From Flavobacteriaceae bacterium (GTDB lineage: Bacteria; Bacteroidota; Bacteroidia; Flavobacteriales; Flavobacteriaceae): a stretch of 64,000 nucleotides of DNA. Below the pieces are notes generated by a model. That model did no database searches. It saw only the letters and a list, made by a program, of their open reading frames with translations, and was not told the origin of the DNA. Shown here in pieces: positions 27,217 through 35,968 of the stretch (positions are counted from its first letter, which is position 1; each line of letters begins with the position of its first letter). The translations under genes and the position numbers were made by a program. Location: NCBI GenBank assembly GCA_018401115.1, contig JAGYKX010000005.1, positions 434,001 through 498,000 of the forward strand, in the 5' to 3' direction.

Positions 27217-27546
27217 ATGGGAATACAAGAGGAAATTAAAGGCAAAAAGCCAGCTATTATCGCTTACTTCACTATAATAGGGGCTATCATAGCGATCAGC
27301 ATGCACAATAACAAGCCAGAGGTTTTTTCTAGATTTCATATTAGACAAGCATTTGGAGTTCATTTATTATTTCATGCTTTTGCCCTTTTTATCAGTCAGT
27401 GGTTTAATGAATTTGCTTTTTTAGGATTATACGTCATGTATTTATTACTATGGGGCTTTGGTTTTTATTCCGCAATTCAAAACACTAAAAATTCGTTGCC
27501 CTTCATTGGAACTTACTTTCAACAGTGGTTTACATTTATTAGATAG
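27217..27546 (+). CDS. Small three-helix membrane protein
   Basis: A 109-residue protein with three membrane segments (about 13-30, 43-62, 67-90) and a short RFHIRQAFGVH loop after helix one, which resembles the loop of DUF4870/Tic20-like proteins. It begins two bases after the dihydroorotase-like stop and ends one base before the next ATG, so it belongs to the same transcript. Function unknown. Confidence 0.7.
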   Translation: MGIQEEIKGKKPAIIAYFTIIGAIIAISMHNNKPEVFSRFHIRQAFGVHLLFHAFALFISQWFNEFAFLGLYVMYLLLWGFGFYSAIQNTKNSLPFIGTYFQQWFTFIR

Positions 27547-27547
27547 T

Positions 27548-28189
27548 ATGGAGAAGCCCTTATATTGTATTGAAAGACCGACGAAATCTTCAAAGGATAA
27601 TGCTATTCCACTCTTTTTAATCCATGGCTATGGCAGCGATGAAAATGATTTATTTTCTTTCGCTGAGGGAATTCCCGAACATTATCATATTATCTCTGTT
27701 AGAGCTCCCTACCCTATGCAGCCTTATGGTTATGCTTGGTATGCAATAAATTTTGACGCAGAAAAGGGAAAATGGTCAGATCTTGAGCAATCTGTGGCAT
27801 CCAGAGATTTACTCCATCATTTTATTCAAGAAAAATGTGAAGAAAAGCAATTAGATAGGAATAAAATTTGCGTATTGGGCTTTAGCCAAGGTAGTATTTT
27901 AAGCTATTCATTGGCCTTCCAATACCCTGAATTTTATCATAAATTTATATGCTTAAGCGGTTATATTAATGAGGCGTTAGCAGAAGCTAAAGGGAATATT
28001 GAAGCCTATAAAAATATACATATATTTGCTTCACATGGAACACAAGACCAAGTAATTCCGTTTGATTGGGCAGAAAAAATACCCTCACAACTCAATGCCA
28101 TAGGAATAGACCACACTTTTAAAGCTTACCCTATTGGCCATGGCGTGTCTCCACAAAATTTTGCAGATCTTTTGGAATGGTTACAATAG
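27548..28189 (+). CDS. Alpha/beta hydrolase, carboxylesterase/phospholipase-type
   Basis: From ATG 27548 the product is 213 residues with the triad of an esterase of the YpfH/phospholipase type: oxyanion LIHGYGSDEND (near 23), nucleophile in LGFSQGSI (near 115), Asp in SHGTQDQVIP and His in IGHGVSP. No signal peptide, so cytosolic. The frame can be extended 90 bases upstream into the membrane-protein gene, but the extension has no family sequence. It is the last gene of the 25958-28189 run. Confidence 0.85.
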   Translation: MEKPLYCIERPTKSSKDNAIPLFLIHGYGSDENDLFSFAEGIPEHYHIISVRAPYPMQPYGYAWYAINFDAEKGKWSDLEQSVASRDLLHHFIQEKCEEKQLDRNKICVLGFSQGSILSYSLAFQYPEFYHKFICLSGYINEALAEAKGNIEAYKNIHIFASHGTQDQVIPFDWAEKIPSQLNAIGIDHTFKAYPIGHGVSPQNFADLLEWLQ

Positions 28190-28197
28190 AGCGCTTA

Positions 28198-28698
28198 TTA
28201 TCTGTAAAGAAAAGCGTCTTCTGTGGTGAAATTAACCAAATCGCTGTTTATGGAGAACTTTAAAATAGCTTCTCCCCAAATAGCACCGTTTGTAAAGTTT
28301 GCAATGAGCCATTTATGGTTCAACACCTTTACAGAATTAAACACAAATTTTGCCTTTTTAGACTTAAATGGTATTAAAGCGTGTTGTAATTCTTTGTCAA
28401 CATTAGTTTGAATGAGTGCATCTGAAATAAAATCACTGATCTCTTGTGGTCCCTCATACTGATTTTCCAACGCCAATAGTCCCTCATGATTGTACTTTAG
28501 ATCAAATAATTGAGCTATTTCCAATTGTGCTTCAAGTGATTTAAGCTGGGCGGTGATTTTTGAGTGTTCTTCTGCAGTTTCTTGATATTTTGCAAGGGCT
28601 ACTTGTGTGTTTTCTACATAATTTGAGGCACTTTTAAATTGATAAAGTGCAATTAATGCAGTGAAAATAAATAAGTACATAAAAATTCTTGACTTCAT
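28198..28698 (-). CDS. Membrane-anchored coiled-coil protein of unknown function
   Basis: A 166-residue protein with an N-terminal membrane anchor (about residues 5-20), a probable coiled coil (about 28-62: AKYQETAEEHSKITAQLKSL) and a small C-terminal domain ending in FTTEDAFLYR. I do not recognise the family. It is two bases downstream of the metallo-hydrolase gene on the same strand and converges with the esterase gene. Confidence 0.65.
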   Translation of the reverse strand: MKSRIFMYLFIFTALIALYQFKSASNYVENTQVALAKYQETAEEHSKITAQLKSLEAQLEIAQLFDLKYNHEGLLALENQYEGPQEISDFISDALIQTNVDKELQHALIPFKSKKAKFVFNSVKVLNHKWLIANFTNGAIWGEAILKFSINSDLVNFTTEDAFLYR

Positions 28699-28700
28699 AG

Positions 28701-29465
28701 TTAAATAGATATAGTGAGTGAATCATAGGCCAAGTAGATGTTTTCTGGAAGTTTTAATACTACCTGATCGTGAAAACCCAAATGATGGCTTATGTGAGTG
28801 AAATAGGTTTTTTTGGCACCTACCCTTTGAGCGAATGCTATGGCTTCCTCTAAATTAAAATGACTGTAGTGTGGCTCTTCTCTCAATGCGTTCACCACAA
28901 GAACTTTTAGTCCGGATAGTTTGGAGGTTTCAAATGCTGAAATGGTTTTAATATCCGTTAAATAAGCGAACGCATCTATTCTATAACCAAATACCTGTAA
29001 ATTATTGTGTTTTGCATTAATAGGTATAACTTGTTTTCCGTTGAGATTAAAGGGACTATTTTTTTTAACCCTATGAGAAACTACTGAAGGCGCTCCAGGA
29101 TATTTATTGGCCTCATTAAAAATATAGGCAAATCGCTTCTTTAGAGACTTTAATACGCGTTTATGTGCATAAATTGGAATAGCGCCCTGTCTAAAGAAAA
29201 ACGGCCTAATGTCGTCTAAACCAGCTGTATGATCAGCATGCTCATGGGTAAACATTAAGCCATCTAAAGATGTTGGGTTAGCCGCTAACATTTGCGCCCT
29301 AAAATCTGGACCACAGTCTATGACATAATTTAAATTATCCCATGATATTAATACAGATACACGCAGTCTCTTGTCCTTAGGATTGTCACTTAGACACACA
29401 GGGTGATTGCTCCCAATTACAGGGATTCCTTGAGAAGTTCCAGTACCTAAAAAGCGAACAATCAA
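28701..29465 (-). CDS. PhnP-like metallo-beta-lactamase-fold hydrolase
   Basis: A 254-residue protein: N-terminal FLGTGTSQGIPVIG and a C-containing NHPVCLSD segment as in PhnP, the metal motif FTHEHADHTAGLDD near residue 73, and downstream His residues (AKHNNLQVF, HISHHLGFHD). PhnP-type enzymes are phosphodiesterases on cyclic phosphoribose or related esters; LipB-linked paralogues exist in Bacteroidota. The start is TTG at 29465, because the upstream frame closes within three codons. Confidence 0.85.
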   Translation of the reverse strand: MIVRFLGTGTSQGIPVIGSNHPVCLSDNPKDKRLRVSVLISWDNLNYVIDCGPDFRAQMLAANPTSLDGLMFTHEHADHTAGLDDIRPFFFRQGAIPIYAHKRVLKSLKKRFAYIFNEANKYPGAPSVVSHRVKKNSPFNLNGKQVIPINAKHNNLQVFGYRIDAFAYLTDIKTISAFETSKLSGLKVLVVNALREEPHYSHFNLEEAIAFAQRVGAKKTYFTHISHHLGFHDQVVLKLPENIYLAYDSLTISI

Positions 29466-29523
29466 AAGCGTTATTTTTTTTCAAATTTATGATTTTAATA
29501 GGGATTAGCTTCTACAATCTTTT

Positions 29524-29531
29524 TAACTTTG
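29524..29531 (+). promoter_or_regulatory. -7 box of the 29552 gene
   Basis: TAACTTTG matches TAnnTTTG and lies 20 bases before ATG 29552. Its position rules against the longer start at 29489. Confidence 0.45.
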
Positions 29532-29551
29532 TTGTAATTAAAACAATCTAC

Positions 29552-31003
29552 ATGGCTTCTGTTTTGAAAAAAGAAACTGCTTTCACCAATATACCTTCTA
29601 CAAAGGCAAAAACACTCAGGATTAATTTAAATCCTGACATTTATGGAACCTTCTCTGAAATTGGTGCTGGGCAAGAGACTGCCAGACATTTTTTTAGAGC
29701 TGGAGGTGCCTCAGGGACTATAGCTAAAGCTATGAGTGCCTATGACAAGGATTTTAGTGATGCTATTTATGGTATTGAAGACGACGGAAGATATGTGACC
29801 CAACCAAGATTAAAAAAAATGCTGGCCCATGAAATGAAACTCATGGAAGACAGAATTAGTAGAAAATCTCATCCCGACAGGTTGTTCTTTTCATATGCAA
29901 ATACTGTAGCTACAATAGATTTTGCAAAAAAATTCAAAGGACATGGATGGGTTGGAATTAAATTTCAATTAGATTCTAATCAAAAGGAATTAGATGAGAT
30001 TATACTTCATGTGAGATTTAAGCAAAACGAGGCTAGACTCCAACAAGAGACCTTAGGTGTTTTGGGTGTTAACCTTATTTATGGTGCTTTCTACAAATAC
30101 GATAAGCCAAAAAAAATATTAAAGTATTTATACGATCATATTGAAAAAGACATTCTAGAGATAGATATGATAAATTTTTCTGGGCCTAACTTTAAGAATA
30201 TAGACAATAGGCTGATGAGTCTAGAACTCATTAAAAATAATATGACAGATGCAGTAATGTTTGGTCCTGACGGAAATAACTTACTTCCTGCAGCGGTGCT
30301 ATACAAGAAAAACATCCTTGCCTTGAGAGGTAGTTTCAGACCCGTTACCAAGGTTAATATGGATATGTTTGAAAAGTCATTCGATATATTCAGAAAAGAG
30401 GCTACAGTAGATCCTGACAATACGATCGTTATATTTGAAATTACCTTATCCAACCTAAAGGCCTCAGGAGAAATAGACGAACAAGATTTTATGGACCGCG
30501 CAGAACTTCTATGTTCATTAGGCCATACCGTACTTATTTCTAAATTCCAAGAATATTACAAGCTTGTAGAGTATTTCAATAACTACACAAAAGCTAAGAT
30601 TGGATTAACCATGGGGGTTAATAACCTAGTGGACATATTTGATGAGAAATATTACAGACACCTCAGCGGAGGTATTTTAGAAGCATTTGGGAAACTGTTC
30701 TTCAAAGACCTTAAAGTGTACTTATATCCCATGAAAGACCAGGAAACTGGTGAAATTCTAACCTCAAACAGCGTAAAGGTTCACCCTAGAATGAAGGAGC
30801 TTTATAAATTCTTTAAATACAATGGCAAAGTAATGGACATCATAGATTACGAACCCGAAGTATTGGATATTTTTTCCAGAAAAGTATTTGAAATGATTAC
30901 CAACAATACTCCTGGTTGGGAAGATGAATTGCCCAAGGGTATTGCTGAGCTTATAAAACTAAAAGATTTATTTCAAAATAAGGCCAAAACGCTAAAAGCA
31001 TAA
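29552..31003 (+). CDS. Conserved 483-residue protein of unknown function
   Basis: A soluble 483-residue protein with no signal peptide. Distinct blocks include FSEIGAGQETARHFFRAGGASGT (in parts: GAGQETARHF near residue 27), GIEDDGRYVTQPRL, LRGSFRPVTKVNMDM near 257 and LTMGVNNLVDIFDEKYYRHLSGG near 353. I recognise it as a long conserved family seen in Bacteroidota and cyanobacteria, which databases have labelled TonB-dependent receptor or nicotinate-nucleotide adenylyltransferase; neither label fits, as there is no barrel, plug or nucleotidyltransferase HxGH motif. A TAACTTTG box supports the start at 29552, and a terminator follows (31065-31100). Single-gene transcript. Confidence 0.72.
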   Translation: MASVLKKETAFTNIPSTKAKTLRINLNPDIYGTFSEIGAGQETARHFFRAGGASGTIAKAMSAYDKDFSDAIYGIEDDGRYVTQPRLKKMLAHEMKLMEDRISRKSHPDRLFFSYANTVATIDFAKKFKGHGWVGIKFQLDSNQKELDEIILHVRFKQNEARLQQETLGVLGVNLIYGAFYKYDKPKKILKYLYDHIEKDILEIDMINFSGPNFKNIDNRLMSLELIKNNMTDAVMFGPDGNNLLPAAVLYKKNILALRGSFRPVTKVNMDMFEKSFDIFRKEATVDPDNTIVIFEITLSNLKASGEIDEQDFMDRAELLCSLGHTVLISKFQEYYKLVEYFNNYTKAKIGLTMGVNNLVDIFDEKYYRHLSGGILEAFGKLFFKDLKVYLYPMKDQETGEILTSNSVKVHPRMKELYKFFKYNGKVMDIIDYEPEVLDIFSRKVFEMITNNTPGWEDELPKGIAELIKLKDLFQNKAKTLKA

Positions 31004-31064
31004 AGGCCTTTTTAAAACTTCATTTTCACAACGTTAAAAGTATATTGACTTTGCAGTAAAATTT

Positions 31065-31100
31065 AAAGGCCACTGTGTTTCATGCACATGGGCCTTTTTT
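31065..31100 (+). terminator. Intrinsic terminator after the 483-residue gene
   Basis: AAAGGCC (31065-31071) pairs with GGCCTTT (31091-31097), with an inner TGTG/CACA pairing, followed by six T (31095-31100). It sits between convergent genes. Confidence 0.65.
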
Positions 31101-31104
31101 AAGG

Positions 31105-31557
31105 CTACAACGCCAATATTTGTGCGGCGTGTTCTTTTGTTCTAACCTTATCAATGACGTGGGAGACCGTTCCCTTTTCTACTACAAATGTCATTCTGTA
31201 AATACCATCGTATTCTCTTCCCATAAATTTTTTTGGACCCCATACCCCAAAAGCAGTAATCACAGATTTATCAGTGTCTGCTAGTAAAGGAAATGGAAAA
31301 CTGTATTTATCTCTAAACTTAGTTTGCCTATTGGTGTCATCTGCACTGACACCTACAATACTGTAGCCCTTCTCATTGAGTACTTCATAATGATCTCTTA
31401 AATCACAAGCCTCTGCAGTACATCCAGGCGTGCTTGCCTTAGGATAGAAAAAAACCACTAATTTAGTGTCTTGATAATCTGATAAGTTGAATGGGATTCC
31501 ATCTTGAGTAACCGCAGTAAATGAGGGAACTTTGTCTCCTACTTGTAGTGTTTTCAT
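31105..31557 (-). CDS. bcp: Thioredoxin-dependent thiol peroxidase (peroxiredoxin Q/BCP)
   Basis: A 150-residue peroxiredoxin with YPKASTPGCTAEACDLRDHY near residue 37: the peroxidatic and resolving Cys are five apart, as in atypical two-Cys BCP enzymes. It reduces peroxides at the expense of thioredoxin in the cytosol. It is divergent from nth, with 79 bases between starts; both protect DNA against oxidative damage. Confidence 0.94.
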   Translation of the reverse strand: MKTLQVGDKVPSFTAVTQDGIPFNLSDYQDTKLVVFFYPKASTPGCTAEACDLRDHYEVLNEKGYSIVGVSADDTNRQTKFRDKYSFPFPLLADTDKSVITAFGVWGPKKFMGREYDGIYRMTFVVEKGTVSHVIDKVRTKEHAAQILAL

Positions 31558-31636
31558 CTTAGCAATTTTTAGCTTTTAACGCTTGTTATAAAAAAACAAA
31601 CGAAAATTATTGTTATTTTTTTAAAATTACTCATTA

Positions 31637-32293
31637 ATGACCAAACTAGAAAAAGTAAATTTCACCATTAACACCTTAAAGGATTTATATCCTGAAATAC
31701 CCATCCCTTTAGATCATAAAAACCCATACACCCTTTTAATAGCTGTATTATTGTCTGCCCAAAGCACAGATGTAAGGGTAAATAAAATTACACCACTACT
31801 ATTTAAAAAAGCAGATAATCCCTTTGACATGGTAAAACTAAGCGTCAAAGAGATTCAGGATATTATTAGACCTGTAGGGCTCTCCCCCATGAAAGCAAAG
31901 GGTATTCATGGACTTTCTAAAATTCTTGTAGAGGCACACAACGGGATAGTACCTCAGGATATAGAAACACTAAAAACTTTTCCAGCAGTAGGACACAAAA
32001 CTGCTAGTGTAGTGGTGGCACAAGCCTTTGGAATTCCTGCATTTCCTGTAGACACTCACATCCATAGATTAATGTATCGGTGGGGGTTTACTAATGGAAA
32101 AAATGTAGTGCAAACAGAGAAAGACGCCAAAAGATTATTTCCAAAAGCACTGTGGAACGACCTTCATTTACAAATTATTTGGTATGGAAGAGAATACTCC
32201 CCAGCTAGAGGCTGGGATCTTGAAAAAGATATAATCACAAAAACGATTGGTCGCAAGACAGTGATTGATCAATATTTAAAGAAAAAGCGATAA
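31637..32293 (+). CDS. nth: Endonuclease III-type DNA glycosylase without an Fe-S cluster
   Basis: A 218-residue HhH-GPD protein. The hairpin with the catalytic lysine is FPAVGHKTASVVVAQAFG (Lys121) and the catalytic Asp is in FPVDTHIHR (Asp139), as in endonuclease III, which removes oxidised pyrimidines and nicks the abasic site. The C-terminal C-x6-C-x2-C-x5-C loop is missing; instead it reads WYGREYSPARGWDLEKDII, and the whole protein contains no cysteine. I recall the same GREYSPARGW ending in other flavobacterial Nth proteins, so this is a lineage trait and not damage. Confidence 0.92.
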   Translation: MTKLEKVNFTINTLKDLYPEIPIPLDHKNPYTLLIAVLLSAQSTDVRVNKITPLLFKKADNPFDMVKLSVKEIQDIIRPVGLSPMKAKGIHGLSKILVEAHNGIVPQDIETLKTFPAVGHKTASVVVAQAFGIPAFPVDTHIHRLMYRWGFTNGKNVVQTEKDAKRLFPKALWNDLHLQIIWYGREYSPARGWDLEKDIITKTIGRKTVIDQYLKKKR

Positions 32294-32341
32294 GTATTCA
32301 CATAAAGGTTTAAAAAGGTGGGCTTGCTTCCGTAAAATACA

Positions 32342-32983
32342 CTAAGACGCCAAGAGGTCTATGTGATTTTCTGAGGCTATTTTTCTGATATTTATCAATG
32401 CATACCTCATTCTACCAAGTGCCGTGTTAATACTAACGCCAGTTTGTTCAGATATTTCTTTAAAACTAAGTTCTTTAAATATTCTCAAGGAAACCATCTC
32501 CAATTGGTCTTCTGGCAAAGAATTTATGATGTGGTGTAAATTAGACTCTATATGCTCCTGAATCATCGTTTCTTCTTTTGTTTTAGCAGAATCTGTTAAG
32601 AAAGAAAAGACAGAATAATCAGACCTTTCATACTGCATGGGCATTTTTTTTAGACGCCTAAAGTGGTCAATTACTAGGTTGTGGGCAATTCTCATCACCC
32701 AGGAAACAAATTTACCTTCATCTCTATAACCTCCTTTATCCAGGGTTTTAATCACTTTCAAAAAAGTGTCTTGAACAATGTCAGAAGCGAGCTCTGCATC
32801 TAGAACCTTAGTATATATAAACCCATAGATCTTTGCCCTATGTCTTTCTACTAAAAGAGATAAAGCATGACGGTTTCCATGTAAATAGTCTGAAACTAAA
32901 TGGCTATCAGAAGGAACTGTAGCGTTAAAATTATTTGATTGGGTATTATTTAAAATGGTACGCATAGGATACAAATTATACAT
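32342..32983 (-). CDS. RNA polymerase sigma factor, ECF type
   Basis: A sigma-70-family protein of 213 residues (or 207 from the internal ATG at 32965). Region 2 is clear: VERHRAKIYGFIY, then DIVQDTFLKVIKTLDKGGYRDEG-type core recognition, and WVMRIAHNLVIDHFRR. Region 4 has LPEDQLEMVSLRIFKELSFKEI with HTH SEQTGVSINTALGRMRYAL. No anti-sigma gene is adjacent. An imperfect inverted repeat (32993-33015) lies upstream. It lies between nth and uvrA, which invites, but does not prove, a role in stress or repair. Confidence 0.88.
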   Translation of the reverse strand: MYNLYPMRTILNNTQSNNFNATVPSDSHLVSDYLHGNRHALSLLVERHRAKIYGFIYTKVLDAELASDIVQDTFLKVIKTLDKGGYRDEGKFVSWVMRIAHNLVIDHFRRLKKMPMQYERSDYSVFSFLTDSAKTKEETMIQEHIESNLHHIINSLPEDQLEMVSLRIFKELSFKEISEQTGVSINTALGRMRYALINIRKIASENHIDLLAS

Positions 32984-32992
32984 AAATATGAA

Positions 32993-33015
32993 GTCTCCCT
33001 AAACAATTAGGGGAC
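32993..33015. promoter_or_regulatory. Imperfect inverted repeat upstream of the sigma factor gene
   Basis: GTCTCCCTAA (32993-33002) and TTAGGGGAC (33007-33015) pair with one bulged T around a four-base loop. No T-tract follows on either strand, so it is not a terminator. It could be an operator or leader hairpin of the sigma gene. The rest of 32984-33156 shows nothing else I can name. Confidence 0.35.
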
Positions 33016-33156
33016 TAAAAAAATTCATGATGGTTAAAAGTATCCGTGTTCTATAGGCTAACAATTAAATATTACATTCAAATATATTAAAAAAAATATA
33101 GTAAAACACTTATCTTTAAAACTTAATTGTTTTTGAAAAATTCCCCTATACTTCCT

Positions 33157-35958
33157 ATGACCTTTAATACTAAAACACCCTATAAAAACCTAGAAGATAT
33201 TGACCCAAAAAAAAACATCATCATTAAGGGAGCCAAATTGCACAACTTAAAAAATATAGATGTTGTACTTCCTAGAAATAATTTTATTGTAATCACTGGT
33301 CTTTCAGGCTCAGGAAAATCCTCTTTAGCTTTTGACACCCTATACGCAGAAGGGCAAAGAAGGTATGTGGAAAGTTTGTCTGCTTATGCCAGACAATTTT
33401 TGGGGAAATTAGACAAACCTCAAGTAGACTATATCAAGGGAATTGCTCCAGCAATTGCTATAGAACAAAAAGTAAACACTAGCAATCCTAGATCTACAGT
33501 GGGGACTTCAACTGAAATTTATGACTATCTTAAGTTATTATTCGCTAGAATAGGGAAAACTTATTCGCCCATCAGTGGGAATGAAGTTAAGAAACATTTG
33601 GTGTCAGATGTTGTCAATCACATAAAAACATTCCCTCTAAAGCATAAATTATTGCTTTTGGCTCCAATTGAAGTGCCTAAAGACAAAGACCCTGTGAAAA
33701 TGGTCCAATTGTTTTCAAAACAAGGCTTTGCAAGGATAGAGGTCAATGGGGAAGTGATCCGAATTTCAGCAGAAATTACCAAACTTCCAAATAAGTTTAA
33801 TCTATTGGTAGACAGAATAGTTACTGCAGATGACGAGGATTATTACAACAGGCTTGCTTCCGCTATTGAAGCTTCATTTTTTGAAGGCAAAGGGCACTGT
33901 ATTGTCAGAGATTTAAACACTAGAGAAACGGTAGATTTTAACAATCTTTTTGCTTTAGACGGAAAAGAATTCACCATACCCTCTCTACACTTATTTAGTT
34001 TTAACAATCCCTACGGAGCATGTGATGCCTGTGAAGGATATGGTGATATTATGGGCATAGATCCAGATCTGGTCATTCCCAATACAGGCTTATCTATCTA
34101 TGAAAATACCATTGCACCATGGAGAGGAGATAGCATGAGTAAGCACAAAGACAAGCTAATTGAAAACGCAGCAGCATATAATATACCCATCCACAAGCCT
34201 TGGTTTGAATTATCTAAGACGCAAAAAGAATTGATTTGGAATGGCAATAAAGCCTTTAAAGGTATTCATTCTTTTTTCCAGATACTAGAAGAAAAAAGCT
34301 ATAAAATTCAGAATAGGGTCATGCTCTCTAGGTACAGGGGGAAAACAGTTTGTAATAAATGCCAAGGGGCTAGGCTTAAAAAAGAATCTTTTTATGTGCA
34401 AGTTGGTGGAAAAAATATTGGCGAATTGGTTACAATGCCAATAGATAAGCTGCAATTATTTTTTAATCAATTAGCGCTAAGTGAAACCGATACTACCATT
34501 TCTAAAAGAATTTTAGCAGAGATAAACAGTAGACTTTCTTTCTTGAGCCAGGTAGGATTAAATTACCTCACTTTAAATAGAAAATCCAATACATTGTCTG
34601 GAGGAGAAAGTCAGCGAATTAATCTAGCGACTTCTTTAGGGAGTAGTTTGGTAGGGTCTATGTATATTTTAGATGAGCCCAGTATAGGCTTGCACCCGAA
34701 AGATACAACAAACTTAATTGAAGTACTCAAACGCTTAAGAGACCTTGGGAATACAGTCATAGTGGTGGAGCACGATGAAGATATTATGAAAGCTGCAGAT
34801 CTTGTTTTTGACATTGGTCCCGAGGCTGGAACGCTAGGAGGAGAATTGGTAGCGCAAGGCACCCTCAAGGAACTACTAAAAACAAATACCCTAACTGCCC
34901 AATATTTGGATGGTCGAATGGAAATCCCATTACCAAAAAAAAGAAGGAGTTCTGATCAGTTCGTCAAAATTAAAGGGGGTAGAGAACACAACCTTCAAAA
35001 CATAGACCTTACTATTCCATTAGGAATGCTTACTATCATTACAGGGGTTTCGGGATCGGGAAAATCTACCTTAGTCAAAAAATTACTCTATCCAATCGTT
35101 CAGAAGGAACTTGGAGGATTTGGAATGAAAATTGGTCAGCACAGCAGTTATGAGATTCAGCATAAAAATCTTAAAAATGTGGAGTATATAGACCAAAACC
35201 CCATTGGAAGGTCTTCTAGATCTAACCCGGTAACCTATCTAAAGGCTTATGACGACATTAGGGTTGTTTTTTCAAAAGTACCTATGAGCAAACTTAGGGG
35301 TTTCCTTCCCAAACACTTTTCTTTTAATGTAGAGGGAGGACGCTGTGAAAAATGCAAGGGAGAGGGAGAAATCACTGTTGAAATGCAGTTTATGGCAGAT
35401 GTGCACCTAGGTTGCGATGCCTGTGAGGGTAAAAGATTCAAAAAAGAAGTCTTAGAAGTAAAATTTCATAACAAGTCCATCTTTGATGTACTGGAAATGA
35501 CTGTCTCAGATGCACTGGCATTCTTTAAACTTCACGGAGAAAACAAACTCTGTCAAAAAATTCAAGCACTTGAAGACGTTGGACTGGGTTACGTTGCTTT
35601 GGGCCAATCCTCCTCTACCCTATCTGGTGGAGAAGCACAACGTATAAAATTGGCTTCATTTTTAGTAAAGGGTAATACCAAAGACAAAACCTTATTTATA
35701 TTTGACGAGCCCACAACCGGGCTTCATTTTCATGACATTAACCGATTGTTAGGGGCCTTTAATGCCCTTTTAGACAAAGGGCATTCCATGGTTGTTATTG
35801 AACATAATATTGATTTGATCAAGTGTGCAGATCATATTATTGACCTAGGTCCTGGTGGCGGAATTCATGGAGGGCAAGTCATTGCGCAAGGCCCCCCAGA
35901 AGTTTTGGTGAAAAATAAGAACTCTGTAACCGCTGTTTATTTGAAAGAGAAATTGTAG
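33157..35958 (+). CDS. uvrA: Excinuclease ABC subunit A
   Basis: A 933-residue UvrA from ATG 33157 (a TTG ten codons upstream is possible). Two ABC modules: first Walker A GLSGSGKSSLAFDTLYAEGQ and signature TLSGGESQRINLA; second Walker A GVSGSGKSTL and signature TLSGGEAQRIKLA. The second zinc module is intact (CEKCKGEGEI ... CDACEGKRF), as is CNKCQGARL. In the first zinc module the second CxxC is present (GACDACEGYG) but the first CxxC of the E. coli type is absent. It finds bulky DNA lesions with UvrB. It converges with the flippase gene. Confidence 0.95.
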   Translation: MTFNTKTPYKNLEDIDPKKNIIIKGAKLHNLKNIDVVLPRNNFIVITGLSGSGKSSLAFDTLYAEGQRRYVESLSAYARQFLGKLDKPQVDYIKGIAPAIAIEQKVNTSNPRSTVGTSTEIYDYLKLLFARIGKTYSPISGNEVKKHLVSDVVNHIKTFPLKHKLLLLAPIEVPKDKDPVKMVQLFSKQGFARIEVNGEVIRISAEITKLPNKFNLLVDRIVTADDEDYYNRLASAIEASFFEGKGHCIVRDLNTRETVDFNNLFALDGKEFTIPSLHLFSFNNPYGACDACEGYGDIMGIDPDLVIPNTGLSIYENTIAPWRGDSMSKHKDKLIENAAAYNIPIHKPWFELSKTQKELIWNGNKAFKGIHSFFQILEEKSYKIQNRVMLSRYRGKTVCNKCQGARLKKESFYVQVGGKNIGELVTMPIDKLQLFFNQLALSETDTTISKRILAEINSRLSFLSQVGLNYLTLNRKSNTLSGGESQRINLATSLGSSLVGSMYILDEPSIGLHPKDTTNLIEVLKRLRDLGNTVIVVEHDEDIMKAADLVFDIGPEAGTLGGELVAQGTLKELLKTNTLTAQYLDGRMEIPLPKKRRSSDQFVKIKGGREHNLQNIDLTIPLGMLTIITGVSGSGKSTLVKKLLYPIVQKELGGFGMKIGQHSSYEIQHKNLKNVEYIDQNPIGRSSRSNPVTYLKAYDDIRVVFSKVPMSKLRGFLPKHFSFNVEGGRCEKCKGEGEITVEMQFMADVHLGCDACEGKRFKKEVLEVKFHNKSIFDVLEMTVSDALAFFKLHGENKLCQKIQALEDVGLGYVALGQSSSTLSGGEAQRIKLASFLVKGNTKDKTLFIFDEPTTGLHFHDINRLLGAFNALLDKGHSMVVIEHNIDLIKCADHIIDLGPGGGIHGGQVIAQGPPEVLVKNKNSVTAVYLKEKL

Positions 35959-35968
35959 TGTAAGTTTG

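Noticed and set aside
28701-29465. Upstream ATG for the PhnP-like gene
   Set aside because: The frame closes with a stop within three codons upstream of 29465; only TTG is available before the conserved FLGTGTSQG block.
31001-31015. Short AAAGGCCTTT palindrome at the end of the 483-residue gene as a separate terminator
   Set aside because: It has no loop and overlaps the stop codon; the hairpin at 31065-31100 is a better terminator.
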